A DNA stretch of 11,233 nucleotides from Euperipatoides rowelli (lineage: Eukaryota > Onychophora > Udeonychophora > Euonychophora > Peripatopsidae): assembly GCA_003024985.2 (NCBI GenBank), contig PXIH01S0006610.1. One strand, 5' to 3'. The notes below the pieces were generated by a model that searched no databases, had not been told where the DNA came from, and saw nothing but the letters and a program-made list of their open reading frames with translations. Numbering within the stretch: the stretch's first letter is position 1; each line of letters starts with the position of its first letter. Of the stretch, positions 1-9,610 are shown one piece after another. A program made the translations under genes and the position numbers.

Positions 1-210
1 ATGTCTCACTTCATTAAAATAAAATAAAAAATAGTTGAGGTAAAATAAATTTAGATTTGAATATTTTGATGTAATGGTATTATGATGGCACAATAAAACA
101 AATGTCCACACAACCAAAAATTACAAAACAAAAATCTTATCAAAATTTTTACAACCAAAAATATACATTTTTTGTCCTCCCCCAATTTTTTTTTCTGGGT
201 ACATCCTTGA
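1..210. other. AT-rich non-coding DNA
   Basis: The stretch is A+T-rich with A-runs and T-runs and no codon-like pattern. The open frame starting at 102 runs straight into the simple repeats at 211-381 and encodes a low-complexity Tyr/Ile/Ser-rich peptide, so I treat it as chance. I see nothing else here. Confidence 0.6.
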
Positions 211-381
211 TATACTGTATACATAGTTATTCTACATCTATATACTGTGTATATATTGTATATACAGTATGCTTTATTATATCATCATCTAGTAACATAT
301 ATATAGAGGGTGTATGTAGGCCTACTAGATATTTATATACTGTATATATATAATTTATTATATTTGTATATACAGAGTATA
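211..381. repeat. TATAC(N)GTATA quasi-palindrome cluster A
   Basis: This is a loose cluster of TATACTGTATA and TATACAGTATA words with TA-rich spacers. These two words are reverse complements of each other, so each has five-base palindromic arms around one unpaired centre base. A TAGGCCTA palindrome lies inside the cluster near 317. The copies are not evenly spaced, so it is not a simple microsatellite. The same words cluster again at 2766-2842, 9038-9132 and 10152-10312. Confidence 0.7.
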
Positions 382-395
382 CATAACACAAAAAA

Positions 396-450
396 ACTTA
401 CTGATCCGAGTCAGGTGCGGACTGGGGAGAAAAGACATGAGTGGTTAGTG
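396..450 (-). other. Candidate splice sites flanking a 20-nt microexon
   Basis: Reading the minus strand there is a branch-point-like CTAAC (branch A at 445), then a pyrimidine tract TCTTTTCTCCCC, then AG at 423-422. The branch-to-exon distance is 24 nt, which is ideal. After 20 nt (421-402) comes GTAAGT (401-396), a full match to the animal 5' splice-site consensus. Two readings are possible. It may be a 20-nt microexon, whose length is not a multiple of three and would shift frame. It may instead be a terminal exon reading Ser-Ala-Pro-Asp-Ser-Asp-Gln-stop in phase 0. The signals are visible directly; that they are used is inference. Confidence 0.4.
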
Positions 451-1524
451 TGGTCCTAGGGGCACTGGGGTGACCACATTTGAATTTTATTGTGAAGTCA
501 GAACTGTCCTGGCCATATCGGATGTTGGTCTAATTTACAATATATTCCAACTGAAAATTGATTGGCAAAATAGTACATAATAATAAATACAGCAAACAAA
601 GGCATCACATTTCAGCATCTTAACAGAACAAAGTTGATATGATCCAGATGAAAACTTTTTAATTAAATTCCATTCCATAGGCCCTTTAGGTACGGTAATC
701 TTTATACAAAAACTACATTTTATAGAAAAACCATAAATGGTCATATTTCAAATTATAGTTGAACTCCATCTGCAGTCAAAGAAGAATCCAGATGAAGATA
801 AAACTTGACACTTAAGTTCAATACAACAGACACATAATCCAGATTTTGTCAATATATTTTTTTTATGTCCAAAGCAGAAGCATCTCAAATTACTAAAACA
901 TTATCAATAAACATTGTACACATCAAGGGAACCAGTTTTAATATGCGAATGTCAGCTGTATTCAAAAATCACGTATAAAATAAAAGTTCAGGAAACATAA
1001 AATAGAAATAAGCTAAATTAAAAATTCATACTTCTGAATAATTAATTCATTCTAAAACAAAACTTCACAGATAACTCCTAAAAACACCTTTCATCATAGG
1101 CCTCTAGACTTGCCTAAACCATCACAGCAGAAATGGTAAATCCAATGTAGATAGCTCACTGTAAATCCAATAGTAAAAATGATAAAATTTGTGTCACTGG
1201 AGGAATGAATGATGATAAAAAAAAATATAAGCAAAAAAAATTTTAAATAAGAGTTATTTACAAAATCATACTAATTACAAAAAGAATAAGGCGGCCATTT
1301 TCTGCCACCGCCGTATTAGAAAATGCTGGAGCTTCTTTTAATCAGAAACAAACCAATGGTGTAAACTGCATAGCGATGTTATTCGTGAGGCCTATTGTCT
1401 GGTCATCCAAATGTCTGTCGGATCAATGTCTGTATAAACTAAACATCCGTCAGTGAAATGTCCTTTCATCACCTGTCAGCTACAATATAAATATATAGTA
1501 ATTATGATGATATATTATGTGTAT
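451..1524. other. Non-coding DNA, no gene seen
   Basis: No convincing coding frame is present on either strand. The minus-strand frame at 535-744 has no recognisable domain and ordinary AT-rich composition. Positions 1290-1480 are somewhat richer in G+C and contain a short direct repeat of ATGTCTGT (near 1410 and 1425). A minus-strand TGTAAATA (1262-1255) matches the Pumilio consensus but is expected by chance in such AT-rich DNA. Confidence 0.6.
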
Positions 1525-1549
1525 ATTATTATTATTATTATAGTTTATT
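1525..1549 (-). repeat. LINE 3' terminus: AATAAA and (ATA)n tail
   Basis: On the minus strand TGAATAAACTA is followed by five to six ATA units. Some LINE families end in short tandem repeats rather than pure poly(A), and the tail marks the 3' end of the inserted copy. About 240 nt of 3' UTR separate it from the RT stop. Confidence 0.75.
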
Positions 1550-1786
1550 CAGTAAAACGAAAAGGTCACACTGGGATCCTGACCCCCTAAGGATGTGGAT
1601 CTCATTACATATTACAGTTAAAGATAATGATTCAAAGTTAAAAAAGAACAAAAATAATTTAACACAGAGAGAGGGGGTGAGCATTACATGCTTTTACAAA
1701 AGATAAAATTTTGGATTTGGATGCTCTGATAGTCCTTACGTCTGTTTTGTTAGCTTATTGAAGTTTCTGGTAAATAATCCAGTTGT

Positions 1787-2772
1787 TTAGAAACAAGTTT
1801 TTGGTTGAAATTTAGGGAATAATTTGAAAAATTGAACTGCAAATTTATAATGAAGCATATTCCTACATTGTTCTAGCGATGTTAGACCCAGGGCAATTAC
1901 GTCATCAGAGTATCTAAGATGCTCATTAGCCATTATCACCCCGACAATCCTTTTTTCAATTTGTTCTATAGTGATAGATTGTCCCATGGTTATGGCAGTA
2001 TGCCATACTGGGGAACAATAATCAAGAATTGGGTGTATAAATGAAAGGTAAAATCTTAGAAGAATTTCCCTATTAGACCCTAGTTGTCTTAGTATGTATA
2101 TAAGGTGAATTTTATTTGCTTTATTAATTATATGAGAAATGTGTGATCCTGATCCCAATTTCAGAATGCTCTGTATAATGATTCCCAATAGTTTAAAACT
2201 ATTAACATGTTGTAATTGGGTGTTATTTATAGAAACTTCCGGTCTAACGACAGATTTTGAGGAGGAGTGAAACATTATGAAACATTATGGAACATTTATT
2301 TAAGTTTAATTTTAAATTGTTAGATTGAATTGATAGGTCATTAAGAGCAGCTTGCGTTGATAAACTTGAATTGTTTGATTCAAGGACTGTTATACTTAAA
2401 TCCTCAATGTATTTTAGAGGGTGAGTATGATTCTGCATGAGGTCGTTTAGTAATAATATAAAGAGAAATCCACCAAGTACAGATCCTTGGGGAACTCCGC
2501 ATGATGTGGAAAATGAGTGTATCATGGAAATGATTGTCTCTCATCATTAGTGATCTATCATAAAGGATGCTTATAAACCATTTGATAGCCGTAGTATTAA
2601 TTGATAATTTATTTATTAGAATACGATGATCGACGCTGTCGTATGCTTTAGTGAAATCTGAGAAAATTGAGGTGGCCGAAGAGTTACAATTTTCAAGGTG
2701 CATGGTAATGTGATGAAGAAACAGAGTGTTGTAATGACTTGCTGATCTATTTTTAAGGCCGCCAAATATATA
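1787..2772 (-). pseudogene. Broken reverse transcriptase (RVT_1) of the LINE
   Basis: The polymerase would copy element RNA into DNA at a nicked target. Coding similarity runs through three frames. The first frame (about 2772-2520) holds the fingers remnant GLKNRSAS and motif A DFTKAYDSVDH, with the catalytic Asp kept (2658-2656). The second (about 2525-2290) holds motif B CGVPQGSVLGG and motif C as YIEDL (2411-2397). LINE RTs normally have Y/F-A-D-D there, so the first catalytic Asp is replaced by Glu and the Ala by Ile. The third (2275-1787) holds the thumb-type FKLLGI and the C-terminal YCSPVWH and GLTSLEQCR. The frame changes near 2520 and at the 10-bp duplication 2268-2289. The TAA at 1789-1787 may itself be premature: RNFNKL, resembling the usual C-terminus, is readable just beyond it. 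The copy is non-functional. Confidence 0.93.
2268..2289 (-). repeat. 10-bp tandem duplication causing an RT frameshift
   Basis: The word tgaaacatta is directly duplicated (2268-2277 and 2278-2287), and the period-10 match extends to 2289. Ten is not a multiple of three, so one extra copy shifts the reading frame exactly where the RT similarity moves from the second frame to the third. Counting only one copy makes the family pattern continuous, with an N-K-x-x-x-M-F-type motif followed by a Ser-rich stretch. The duplication is therefore the most likely cause of this lesion and arose after insertion. Confidence 0.75.
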
Positions 2773-2842
2773 CAGTATATAATATTATATACAGTATATA
2801 TAGCCTACATATACAGTATACCGTATTATATATAGAGTATAA
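2766..2842. repeat. TATAC(N)GTATA quasi-palindrome cluster B
   Basis: At least three TATACAGTATA words and one TATACCGTATT lie in 77 bp of TA-rich sequence, with a TAGCCTAC word inside. The cluster begins where the LINE reading frame ends, so it is either the target into which the truncated LINE inserted or sequence that expanded at the junction. Confidence 0.7.
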
Positions 2843-3959
2843 ACAGACATGGACTCATGAAATCCTATTACCATAAACATATTTTGTTTGTTTACTTAAA
2901 TACTACATGAAATGAAAAACCATCTAAAGATGGATACACTGTTGAAATTCACAATGGGGTCATAGTGAAGGATTTATAAGTATCACCAAGCATACAAAGA
3001 ATTTAGGGACAAATTTAAGGAGTAGTTAAATGATAAGATATACGGTAAGGTTAAAGTTCCCTTAAAGTAAGCTGACTAAATTTCTGAAGTTTCAAACTAA
3101 TAAGATGATAGAAAATTATTTGTTCACAGCAAATGTCTCCCGCCAATATAATTTTGTTGTCCGCAAGAAGTGGCCTAGCAAAGAGGCACTATTAAATATT
3201 TTTTTAAAGAATTAAATTTCAGATTATTTAGCATTAGATCTTAAGCTGCTACTATGAAAGATTTGTTCTGTATTTAAGACTCAAGTTACAAAATGTTTAT
3301 AATTGATTAATAGAGTACATTTTCGCCATAACAAACATAAAGACCCTTAAGCCTTTTTGTTTTTGTCTGCTATGTGAATTTATGCTTAAATTCTTGCGCA
3401 AATGACTCTCTGTATAAGTATGATAATGTGATTAAAATAACACTTACAGTAGTCTTAAAATAACATCCTTTACAGCAATGCTTCTTAATTTATGTTTCTA
3501 AACCAATTACATATTTATTTAAAAGTTAGATTCTAGATGTCAAATTATTGCTTTCATTCTAGGCCAGGATGAAACCATAGATTCGATCAATGAAAATAAT
3601 AATCCAGACACTATATGTCAGCACTTTAGCCTAGATGCTCCGATAACAAAATGATTATATAGTTAAAAGCTTTGGCTGTAGAATACCTCACACACAAACA
3701 TTTCTTCATTGTTGTAGAGTTAGATCTCATTGGGACTAGATGCAACTTAGTCCAGACTTGACCATCAATTTGTTCATAGTATTTAATAAATATTAATTAG
3801 TTGGACAAATCGTCCTTTCATTATTGAAATGTAGGTCGAAAGCACAATGGGCAACTGAACATACAATATTATTTTGTACAGTTAGTATGACTCATGAACA
3901 CCAGGTGGCAGCTAAAGTGTTAAATGGCAAGACTAGCACAACTTCAGTATAATTTTAAA
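2843..3959. other. Non-coding DNA, nothing recognised
   Basis: This stretch of about 1.1 kb has moderate to high A+T, frequent stops in all frames, and no RNA gene, repeat array or splice pair that I can support. A minus-strand GTAAGT lies near 3448 without a matching acceptor. Positions 3130-3185 are slightly richer in G+C but have no open frame of note. Confidence 0.6.
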
Positions 3960-4091
3960 TTAGTTTATTATTTTTTAATTATTTGTTTTTGGATAGGCTG
4001 TAATGTTTATTAATTTTATTTGTTCATTTGATGTGTTTTTTAACTTTTCATGGTTTCATTTCTCCGTTATAGTAATGGATTTTATTCTAAT

Positions 4092-4108
4092 TGCTTATTA
4101 AATAAGCA
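4092..4108. repeat. Near-perfect palindrome
   Basis: tgcttatt and aataagca are exact reverse complements around a single A. An outer attc/gaat pair (near 4084 and 4109) can extend the arms. It lies 17 bp from a second, longer hairpin at 4125-4165. Confidence 0.65.
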
Positions 4109-4124
4109 GAATCAAAACAATCAT

Positions 4125-4165
4125 ATTGATAATATAACAATACATTTGATTGTTAGATTATCAAT
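4125..4165. repeat. 17-bp inverted repeat with 7-nt loop
   Basis: The arms 4125-4141 and 4149-4165 pair with one mismatch around the loop acatttg. The arm sequence is AT-rich (gataatataacaat against attgttagattatc). I see no open frame or RNA family. It may be a remnant of the inverted arrangement of this repeat field. Confidence 0.7.
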
Positions 4166-4930
4166 GGATTGGTTTGATTATAGCCTCATTTCAATTTCAT
4201 TATTGACTTTCTTGTCGTTTCATTGAATTACTATTTATTAATCATTAATCATTATTCATCAATATTATTTTTTTTTTTTATATAATAATCTGTTACTCGG
4301 TTTAAATTAACTGATTACTGTACTTTGATCTTTCAGTGATTTTTTTGTTTGTTGGTCTATTAATCAATTCTTGTTAACCATCTTTTGTTAACATTTCATT
4401 GATTATAGTGGCAAGTTTTTCATTTTTTGATCTGTTAACTGATCTCTAGTTAAACGTTTGTTGATCTTTTTGTTAAAAATCATTTTATTTTAAATTTTTT
4501 ATTGATTTATCAGAAGTTTCATTTATCCCCAAATTTGTTCATAGATTTGTTCATTAATTTACTCAAAGGTTAATTCACGTTGGCTTTAACAGTACATGAA
4601 TCTTCAGCAGCCATCAGGTTTAACTATTCTTTATTGTTCAAAGGATAATTCAATACCCTATGCCATAAATTATACCACAATCCTCTGCAGTCATTATAGA
4701 TTAGCCTACTCAATTGGTCTCTTTAACTGTTCATTTATCCATCAATTTTTCATAATTTGTTCATTATTCTACAATATTCTTTATTATTTAAAATTTTAAT
4801 TCAATAGATTATTCAGTTGTTCAGATTTCCCTCATTGTTCAATTATTTGCTCATTAATTTGTTAGATTATTTGTTCTGTGCAATTATTCGTGTATTTGTT
4901 AGATAAATATTTTCTTTCTATTTTTTTTAT

Positions 4931-5689
4931 TAATTTCCTCTTTAAATGGCATCATGTAATAAACTGCAGCCATAGGTATACTTATAGGTTTGCAACTACA
5001 ATTCTAAATTTGTGTTAATGTTTCAAGGAAGATCTATCAATCTGTGAAGAGTGACCATTCAATCAATTAGCCCTCGTCTAAAATGTTGTGACAAAAATAT
5101 GATATAGGGTAGCCTATATGTGTCAACTACTTAAAACACATTGCATGTCATGCTTGTCTTGTTTCTTTGCACAGAAAAGTATTAAGTGGTGGAACTAAAG
5201 GCAGTTGAAGTTGTAATACATCTAAACTGAAGCCCAAAATATTTGTTAATCCATTCAATTCAATTATCAAAGTCACATTTATTTGTTCACAATTTGTTAA
5301 ATATTTCAGGTACCCACTAATTATTCATTGGTTTATTAGATTCGGAATAATTTTGATAAACTAACAAAAGTGAAATCAATATAAGCATAAAAGATCGATG
5401 AGTATTCTTAAAAGTTTTTATTTTTATATTATTATCAAATTAAAATGTTTCATTTATTAAAATATGACACAAGATAAAATTTATCATTGACCAACAGCTT
5501 TAATTAAAATACATTTTCTATTGGCTAAGTGGATCTGATAAAAAGACATACCGTAATAAAAAGCTAAGATTTTTACTGGTACATTTATCGTATTATCATT
5601 CCTAAAGTAGAACTAGCAAATCTAATTTTAATTTGCAAATTTAGAATGACTTAAATGAAGAACAATTTTTAACATGAATGAAATTAATT
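4931..5689. other. Non-coding DNA between two repeat fields
   Basis: No coding frame or RNA gene is visible. Near 5279-5312 there is a small patch with ttgttcac, ttgttaaat and ggtacc words related to the repeat fields on both sides. The strand composition changes from T-rich on the left to A-rich on the right across this spacer. Confidence 0.5.
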
Positions 5690-6093
5690 CATAACAGGTT
5701 ATTACATTAAACTACCTCCCTATGGAACAAGATAACTGATGCTTCCTCACAAATGAATATTAGGACTAAAATTGCTTAAAAAAATGATGACTGAATCCAC
5801 CTTCCAATTAAACATTGACTGAAACTGCCTCCCTCCCTCCCTAAAAAACAAAAACAAGTGAAGGCTGAAACTACAACCCATATTTTATATTATGAATATA
5901 AGACATTCACAGTATAAATTTGGAATCATTCATTATAACTGGTAAACATAACAGCTTTCAACACGATGCTTTATGATCAATATTTTCTGGAAATTATTAC
6001 TCAAGATGATATCATCAAACTCTTAAAATAACATTTCTGAACATTATCAACTTTCATAACTACATAAATACCTAACAGAGACAACACAAATCA

Positions 6094-6109
6094 CCCCCCC
6101 CCAACCCCC
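6094..6109. repeat. C-rich tract
   Basis: Nine C, two A, then five C break an otherwise AT-rich array. Similar short C-rich tracts occur near 5829-5841, 7750-7757 and 8587-8600. Confidence 0.8.
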
Positions 6110-6651
6110 TTATAAAAAGAAAGGTACAGTTACTTATGAACATTCATTCTAATAGATTGCATTTGAGATGATCATTAAATAACAGGACAATACTTCATCA
6201 CCATTTTTTTAAAGGATTACCAAAATTCCCTTTCATTCAAACATGTTATTTAAAGAAATGGACATTGAGTGATATGATTGAAACTTTATGTGGTATTTTA
6301 AATTAAACATGATTATGAAATCCACAAAGTGGCCTAAATTAACATTCATCTCTATCATAAACTGTTTCCAAAACCCAAAAATACCAATCACCTTTATTAT
6401 GGCATACCAGATATTATTTATACATTTTAAATTATTATTAACAGTGTTTCATTATAATGCAACAAAGCATAACGACGATGAAATCCTTTTTTTAATGGGC
6501 GTCACCAAACTAATTTCAATATACTTTATGTATATTATTTTCAATATCTTCAAAACAAAAATAATGATCATGAACTTCCACATAGAATATTAATACAAAT
6601 ATGAAACACACTTTAAGAATACCCATAAATCTCTAATATTCATGAAACTGT

Positions 6652-6667
6652 TATGATCATGATCATA
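6652..6667. repeat. Perfect 16-bp palindrome
   Basis: tatgatcatgatcata reads identically on both strands. It includes two overlapping TGATCA sites and lies inside the diverged minisatellite. No protein site is claimed. Confidence 0.8.
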
Positions 6668-7426
6668 CACCTTAAGCAGTATTTATGAACCTACTTTTAA
6701 AAAGTCTTTAATTAAACCAAATATGGCGATATGAGTCTCCATATAGAATTGCAGGAAAATTCCAATATTTTCATAAATTGCTATTAAATTTAATTGGTGA
6801 GTTTTTGAATATTCATTTATTTAAAAGGTCATTCAAAGAAAAATACCAACTAAACAATCGTTGTATGTTATAGCATCCATTTCAATTCACCTTTAATCCA
6901 GCATAACATTGATATAATGAACGTAAAGATACCATATGAACACATGTTTACAAAAATATCCTTCAATCAACCAAACATTTCTGACTTCAAAATCCTCATG
7001 ATTGTATCTTATTAACATTCACTTATGTAACTGATTCAGAATGTGAAACTTTTCTAATGGTTTTTTATTAACAATAACTTCAAAAGATTAACTGTTATGA
7101 TGACTGGAAAACCAACATAGTTGCCACTTGTGAACATTCATATAGGCTACAGAAACTGCAACCCAATCAAACATGGAGACCATGAAACTTTTTAAACAAA
7201 CGGAAAATATTTTGAACATTAATTTCAAAATATTACACTTTTGCATAACATTGATAACTATGAAACTTTCATACCTGTCTTATGAACGTCCCTTTAGGCT
7301 ATGAAACTGCAATTCAATAAAAATTTGACCAGGAAACTTTTTTATCATATCTAACGAGCATTCATTCAGTTTGCGTCATATGTCATTTAACTAAACATGA
7401 TACTCATGCAACGGTTCTTATTGTAC

Positions 7427-7614
7427 CTTATGAACACATATGCAATTTAACTAACCATGGTACTCCTACACTATGATTTTACCTCATGAGCATATTTATT
7501 TACCATGGTACCGTACTCATCCAACTATTTAATTGTACCTTATAAACAACTACAATTTAACTAAATTGGTACTTGTACACTGTTCTTATTGTACCTTATG
7601 AACAATTACTGTAC
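7427..7614. repeat. 56-bp tandem repeat, three full units plus partial
   Basis: Units start with ctYatRaRc at 7427, 7483, 7539 and 7595, each exactly 56 bp apart, and most are preceded by ttgtac. Inside each unit are ttta(ac)taa and (cc)atggtac words, including the palindrome accatggt. The unit before (7351-7426) is 76 bp and carries a 20-bp insertion relative to the 56-bp form. A further start at 7615 comes 20 bp after the fourth. This is the freshest part of the 5690-7690 array. Confidence 0.85.
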
Positions 7615-7690
7615 CTTACGAACGAATACTTATTTCAAAAGATTGCATTCAAACAGGACATTTGGATGACCATGAAATCCAAATGATGGT

Positions 7691-9037
7691 ACCATATTTT
7701 TTTTTAAAAAAAATTCACTTGTACTAAAAAATGTTCACATACTAAACCTCCTCCCCCCAAAAAAAAAATAAAAAATTAGAATTGAATTTTTTTTTTAAAT
7801 TCATCAACAAAGACTTAAAAAATCAATATGTTGGAAGCAGATATTAATTGAAAACAAATTTTGCATGAAATATTCAAATTCTAACAAAATATTTTCATCA
7901 AATACAAACAATGAACTGATCAGGAAGACAAAGATTAAAACAAAGTAAAAAAAAAAAAAGATATTGACACTGAAAAATATTTCCCCCCTGGCCATACTAG
8001 TAAAATGGAATTAGGCCTCACATCTAGGTTCATCCAGTAACCTTAAAAAAGGGTCACATTGTTTTAGGATAATTAAAAATAAATAAATAAATAGGATCAA
8101 ACATAGGCACTCTCCCAACACCGAAACTGTAAAGAAGACACATCTTTCAGCTTTATAACAATAATATACATTCAGGGCTAGATTGGTATCTGAACAACTG
8201 CAGCCTGGGCTATAATGATCCACTACTTTTAACAGTCCCATTTAATAGCCTGCTTTGCTTGTTTACTGCAAGTCACTGAAAACTAATGCATTTCCGGCTT
8301 ATAATTTCAAACATTCAATACCCCAAATAAAGTCTTAGAAAAAAAAAACCTATAAGGTGTGCATAGATAGTGTGTTTAGATGTCTTGAGTTATATAATAT
8401 GGGAGCCCCTTATAAATACCTAAACCTTGCCTAGGATCATAAATATCTCAACCTTGCCCTGCTTACATTGCCAATCTATTGTATGTTCTTTAAATTATAT
8501 ATTATTCAAATAATTTATAAATAAACACTGCAAAATTGACCCAATACATTATATAGAATATATTTATAATATAACTACTCAATTTCCACCCCCACCCCCC
8601 AACACAATTAATTGAGATATTTTAAAAATAAAGTAACAAACATTTTTTTTTTTTTTTTAATTAATTTTGATCACACCATTTTAAGGGTCTTCAAAGTGAA
8701 TTTGTGATCCGACGGTGGCTGAAGTTGATATTATTTCAACTTTAGGAAATAAAATAATAATAATAATAAAACACACATTCTGTACCAAAACAAATTAAAC
8801 GATTGAATGAGAGATTGACAACTGATTAGCTATATAAAATTCACGGTGAATGTTAAGATGACAGATTAGGGCACATGGAATAAGATTTTGGAAAATGGAA
8901 AGGACAAACTCCAACAAAATAATATTTTACCTCCTGGCACTACAGTAAGCCTAACCAGTAACAAAGCTTATATTAAAGGAAAATTATATTATCATTGGGT
9001 TGCAACAAAGTATCTGAAGGTATATAAATAAATAAAT
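7691..9037. other. Low-complexity AT-rich DNA, no gene seen
   Basis: Homopolymer and simple tracts include T9A8 just after the palindrome atggtaccat (7685-7694), A-runs and T-runs at 7758-7797, A11-12 near 7948, (aaat)n near 8078-8092, a long T-run near 8643-8659 and (taa)n near 8753-8769. The minus-strand frames at 7804-7995 (Phe/Ile-rich) and 8011-8241 are hydrophobic products of T-rich sequence without a domain. At 8721-8741 a 7-bp stem (aagttga/tcaactt) with a 7-nt loop precedes AATAAA plus (taa)n, which resembles the 3' end of a plus-strand retroposon, but no body is recognisable. Confidence 0.5.
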
Positions 9038-9132
9038 TATATACTGTATATATATATATATATATATATCTGAATATACAGTGTATATACTGTATATACT
9101 GTACGTTACATACTGTATATACAGTATATACA
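9038..9132. repeat. TATAC(N)GTATA cluster C with (TA)n
   Basis: TATACTGTATA is followed by about eleven TA units, then by several more TATACTGTA and TACAGTATATA words up to 9132. It is the densest of the four clusters and includes a TACGTTACATACTGTA variant in the middle. Confidence 0.8.
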
Positions 9133-9610
9133 ATAGTAACATTTGAAAGATAGTAAAAAAATAAATTAAAATAGAAACATTTTCATTTAAAATTTATGAT
9201 AAGAATTTTACCATTACCATCATATTTGCAAATATGCATTGATAACTTATTCAGTTATTAGTAACCAGAGGTCATGTATAACAGCTAGTATGATTAGATC
9301 CCTGGAAGGATATAAGGGTAGGATATGATGATATAATCATGAACTGAGCAAGATACTTGTGGATGGGCTCTAACTTTTACACGACATACTACTACAGAAA
9401 ATAAAATAGCAATACACATTTGGCAAGACATTATAACACTAATTTGTTTGAGACTTTGGGCATGTTGCCTTGAGCAGGCGTAATAAATGCTAAGGTTTAT
9501 AACGTAATATCATAAGCTACTATTGCATAAAATAAAACACATAACACATAAAAATATAATACAAAAAAAGGTTACTAAAAGACAAAAACCATGAAAAAAA
9601 AATTGTGTAT
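9133..9610. other. Non-coding DNA, nothing recognised
   Basis: This is AT-rich sequence without open frames of note, splice pairs or repeats that I can support. Confidence 0.55.

Larger units (their letters stand above)
1525..2772 (-). mobile_element. 5'-truncated non-LTR retrotransposon (jockey/CR1-like LINE)
   Basis: The minus strand carries the 3' half of a LINE: most of the reverse transcriptase, a short 3' UTR, a poly(A)-type signal AATAAA (1549-1544) and a terminal (ATA)n tail (1541-1525). The RT motifs and the C-terminal region (YCSPVWH, IEKR, GLTSLEQCR) match the jockey/CR1/L2 group of LINEs. The endonuclease and any ORF1 are absent, and recognisable sequence stops at about 2772, where the TATAC(N)GTATA cluster begins. 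Such 5' truncation is the usual outcome of incomplete target-primed reverse transcription. Two frameshifts and a damaged catalytic motif show the copy is dead. Flanking target-site duplications could not be recognised in the simple sequence on either side. The exact clade cannot be settled from this fragment. Confidence 0.93.
3960..4930. repeat. T-rich field of degenerate short tandem repeats
   Basis: The plus strand is strongly T-rich and is built from variants of TTGTTCATTAAT. The clearest part is 4835-4882, where units start at 4835, 4847, 4859 and 4871, an exact 12-bp period. Another pair starts at 4534 and 4546. Longer words here match, in reverse complement, words of the 5690-7690 field. 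Examples are agtggcaa (4407-4414, against ttgccact at 7121-7128) and ttttcatggtttcat (near 4045-4059, against accatgaaac near 7189). The 67-residue open frame at 4596-4799 lies inside these repeats and is not a credible gene. Confidence 0.6.
5690..7690. repeat. Diverged minisatellite, units roughly 70-76 bp
   Basis: Related words recur across 2 kb at uneven spacing. ggctgaaactacaaccca (5863-5880), ggctacagaaactgcaaccca (7145-7165) and ggctatgaaactgcaattca (7297-7316) are clearly copies. cttatgaacattcat-type words occur at 6133, 7008, 7127, 7279 and 7351; 7127 to 7279 is 152 bp (two times 76), and the next steps are 72 and 76. agattgcatt followed downstream by acaggaca occurs near 6155 and 7639. 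The left part is very decayed and the right part is better conserved. The 101-residue open frame at 6288-6593 has no domain and sits inside the array, so it is probably chance. Confidence 0.65.

Noticed and set aside
102-353. 83-codon open frame, plus strand
   Set aside because: It runs through the TATAC(N)GTATA repeat cluster, is Tyr/Ile/Ser-rich, has no domain, and arises from simple sequence.
6288-6593. 101-codon open frame, plus strand
   Set aside because: It lies inside the diverged minisatellite. The product is hydrophobic and AT-codon driven with no domain or splice context.
8011-8241. 76-codon minus-strand frame with Cys and a hydrophobic stretch
   Set aside because: It could pass for a small membrane protein, but the hydrophobic run comes from T-rich and (aaat)n sequence. 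No start context, homology or splice sites support it.
8672-8719. Minus-strand frame PPSDHKFTLKTLKMV then stop after a CAG, possible terminal exon
   Set aside because: The acceptor is part of a hairpin and has a poor pyrimidine tract. The other frames are equally open for a short way.
8690-8770. SINE or second LINE 3' end with AATAAA and (taa)n
   Set aside because: The tail resembles a retroposon end, but no A/B box promoter, RT codons or target duplication can be seen.
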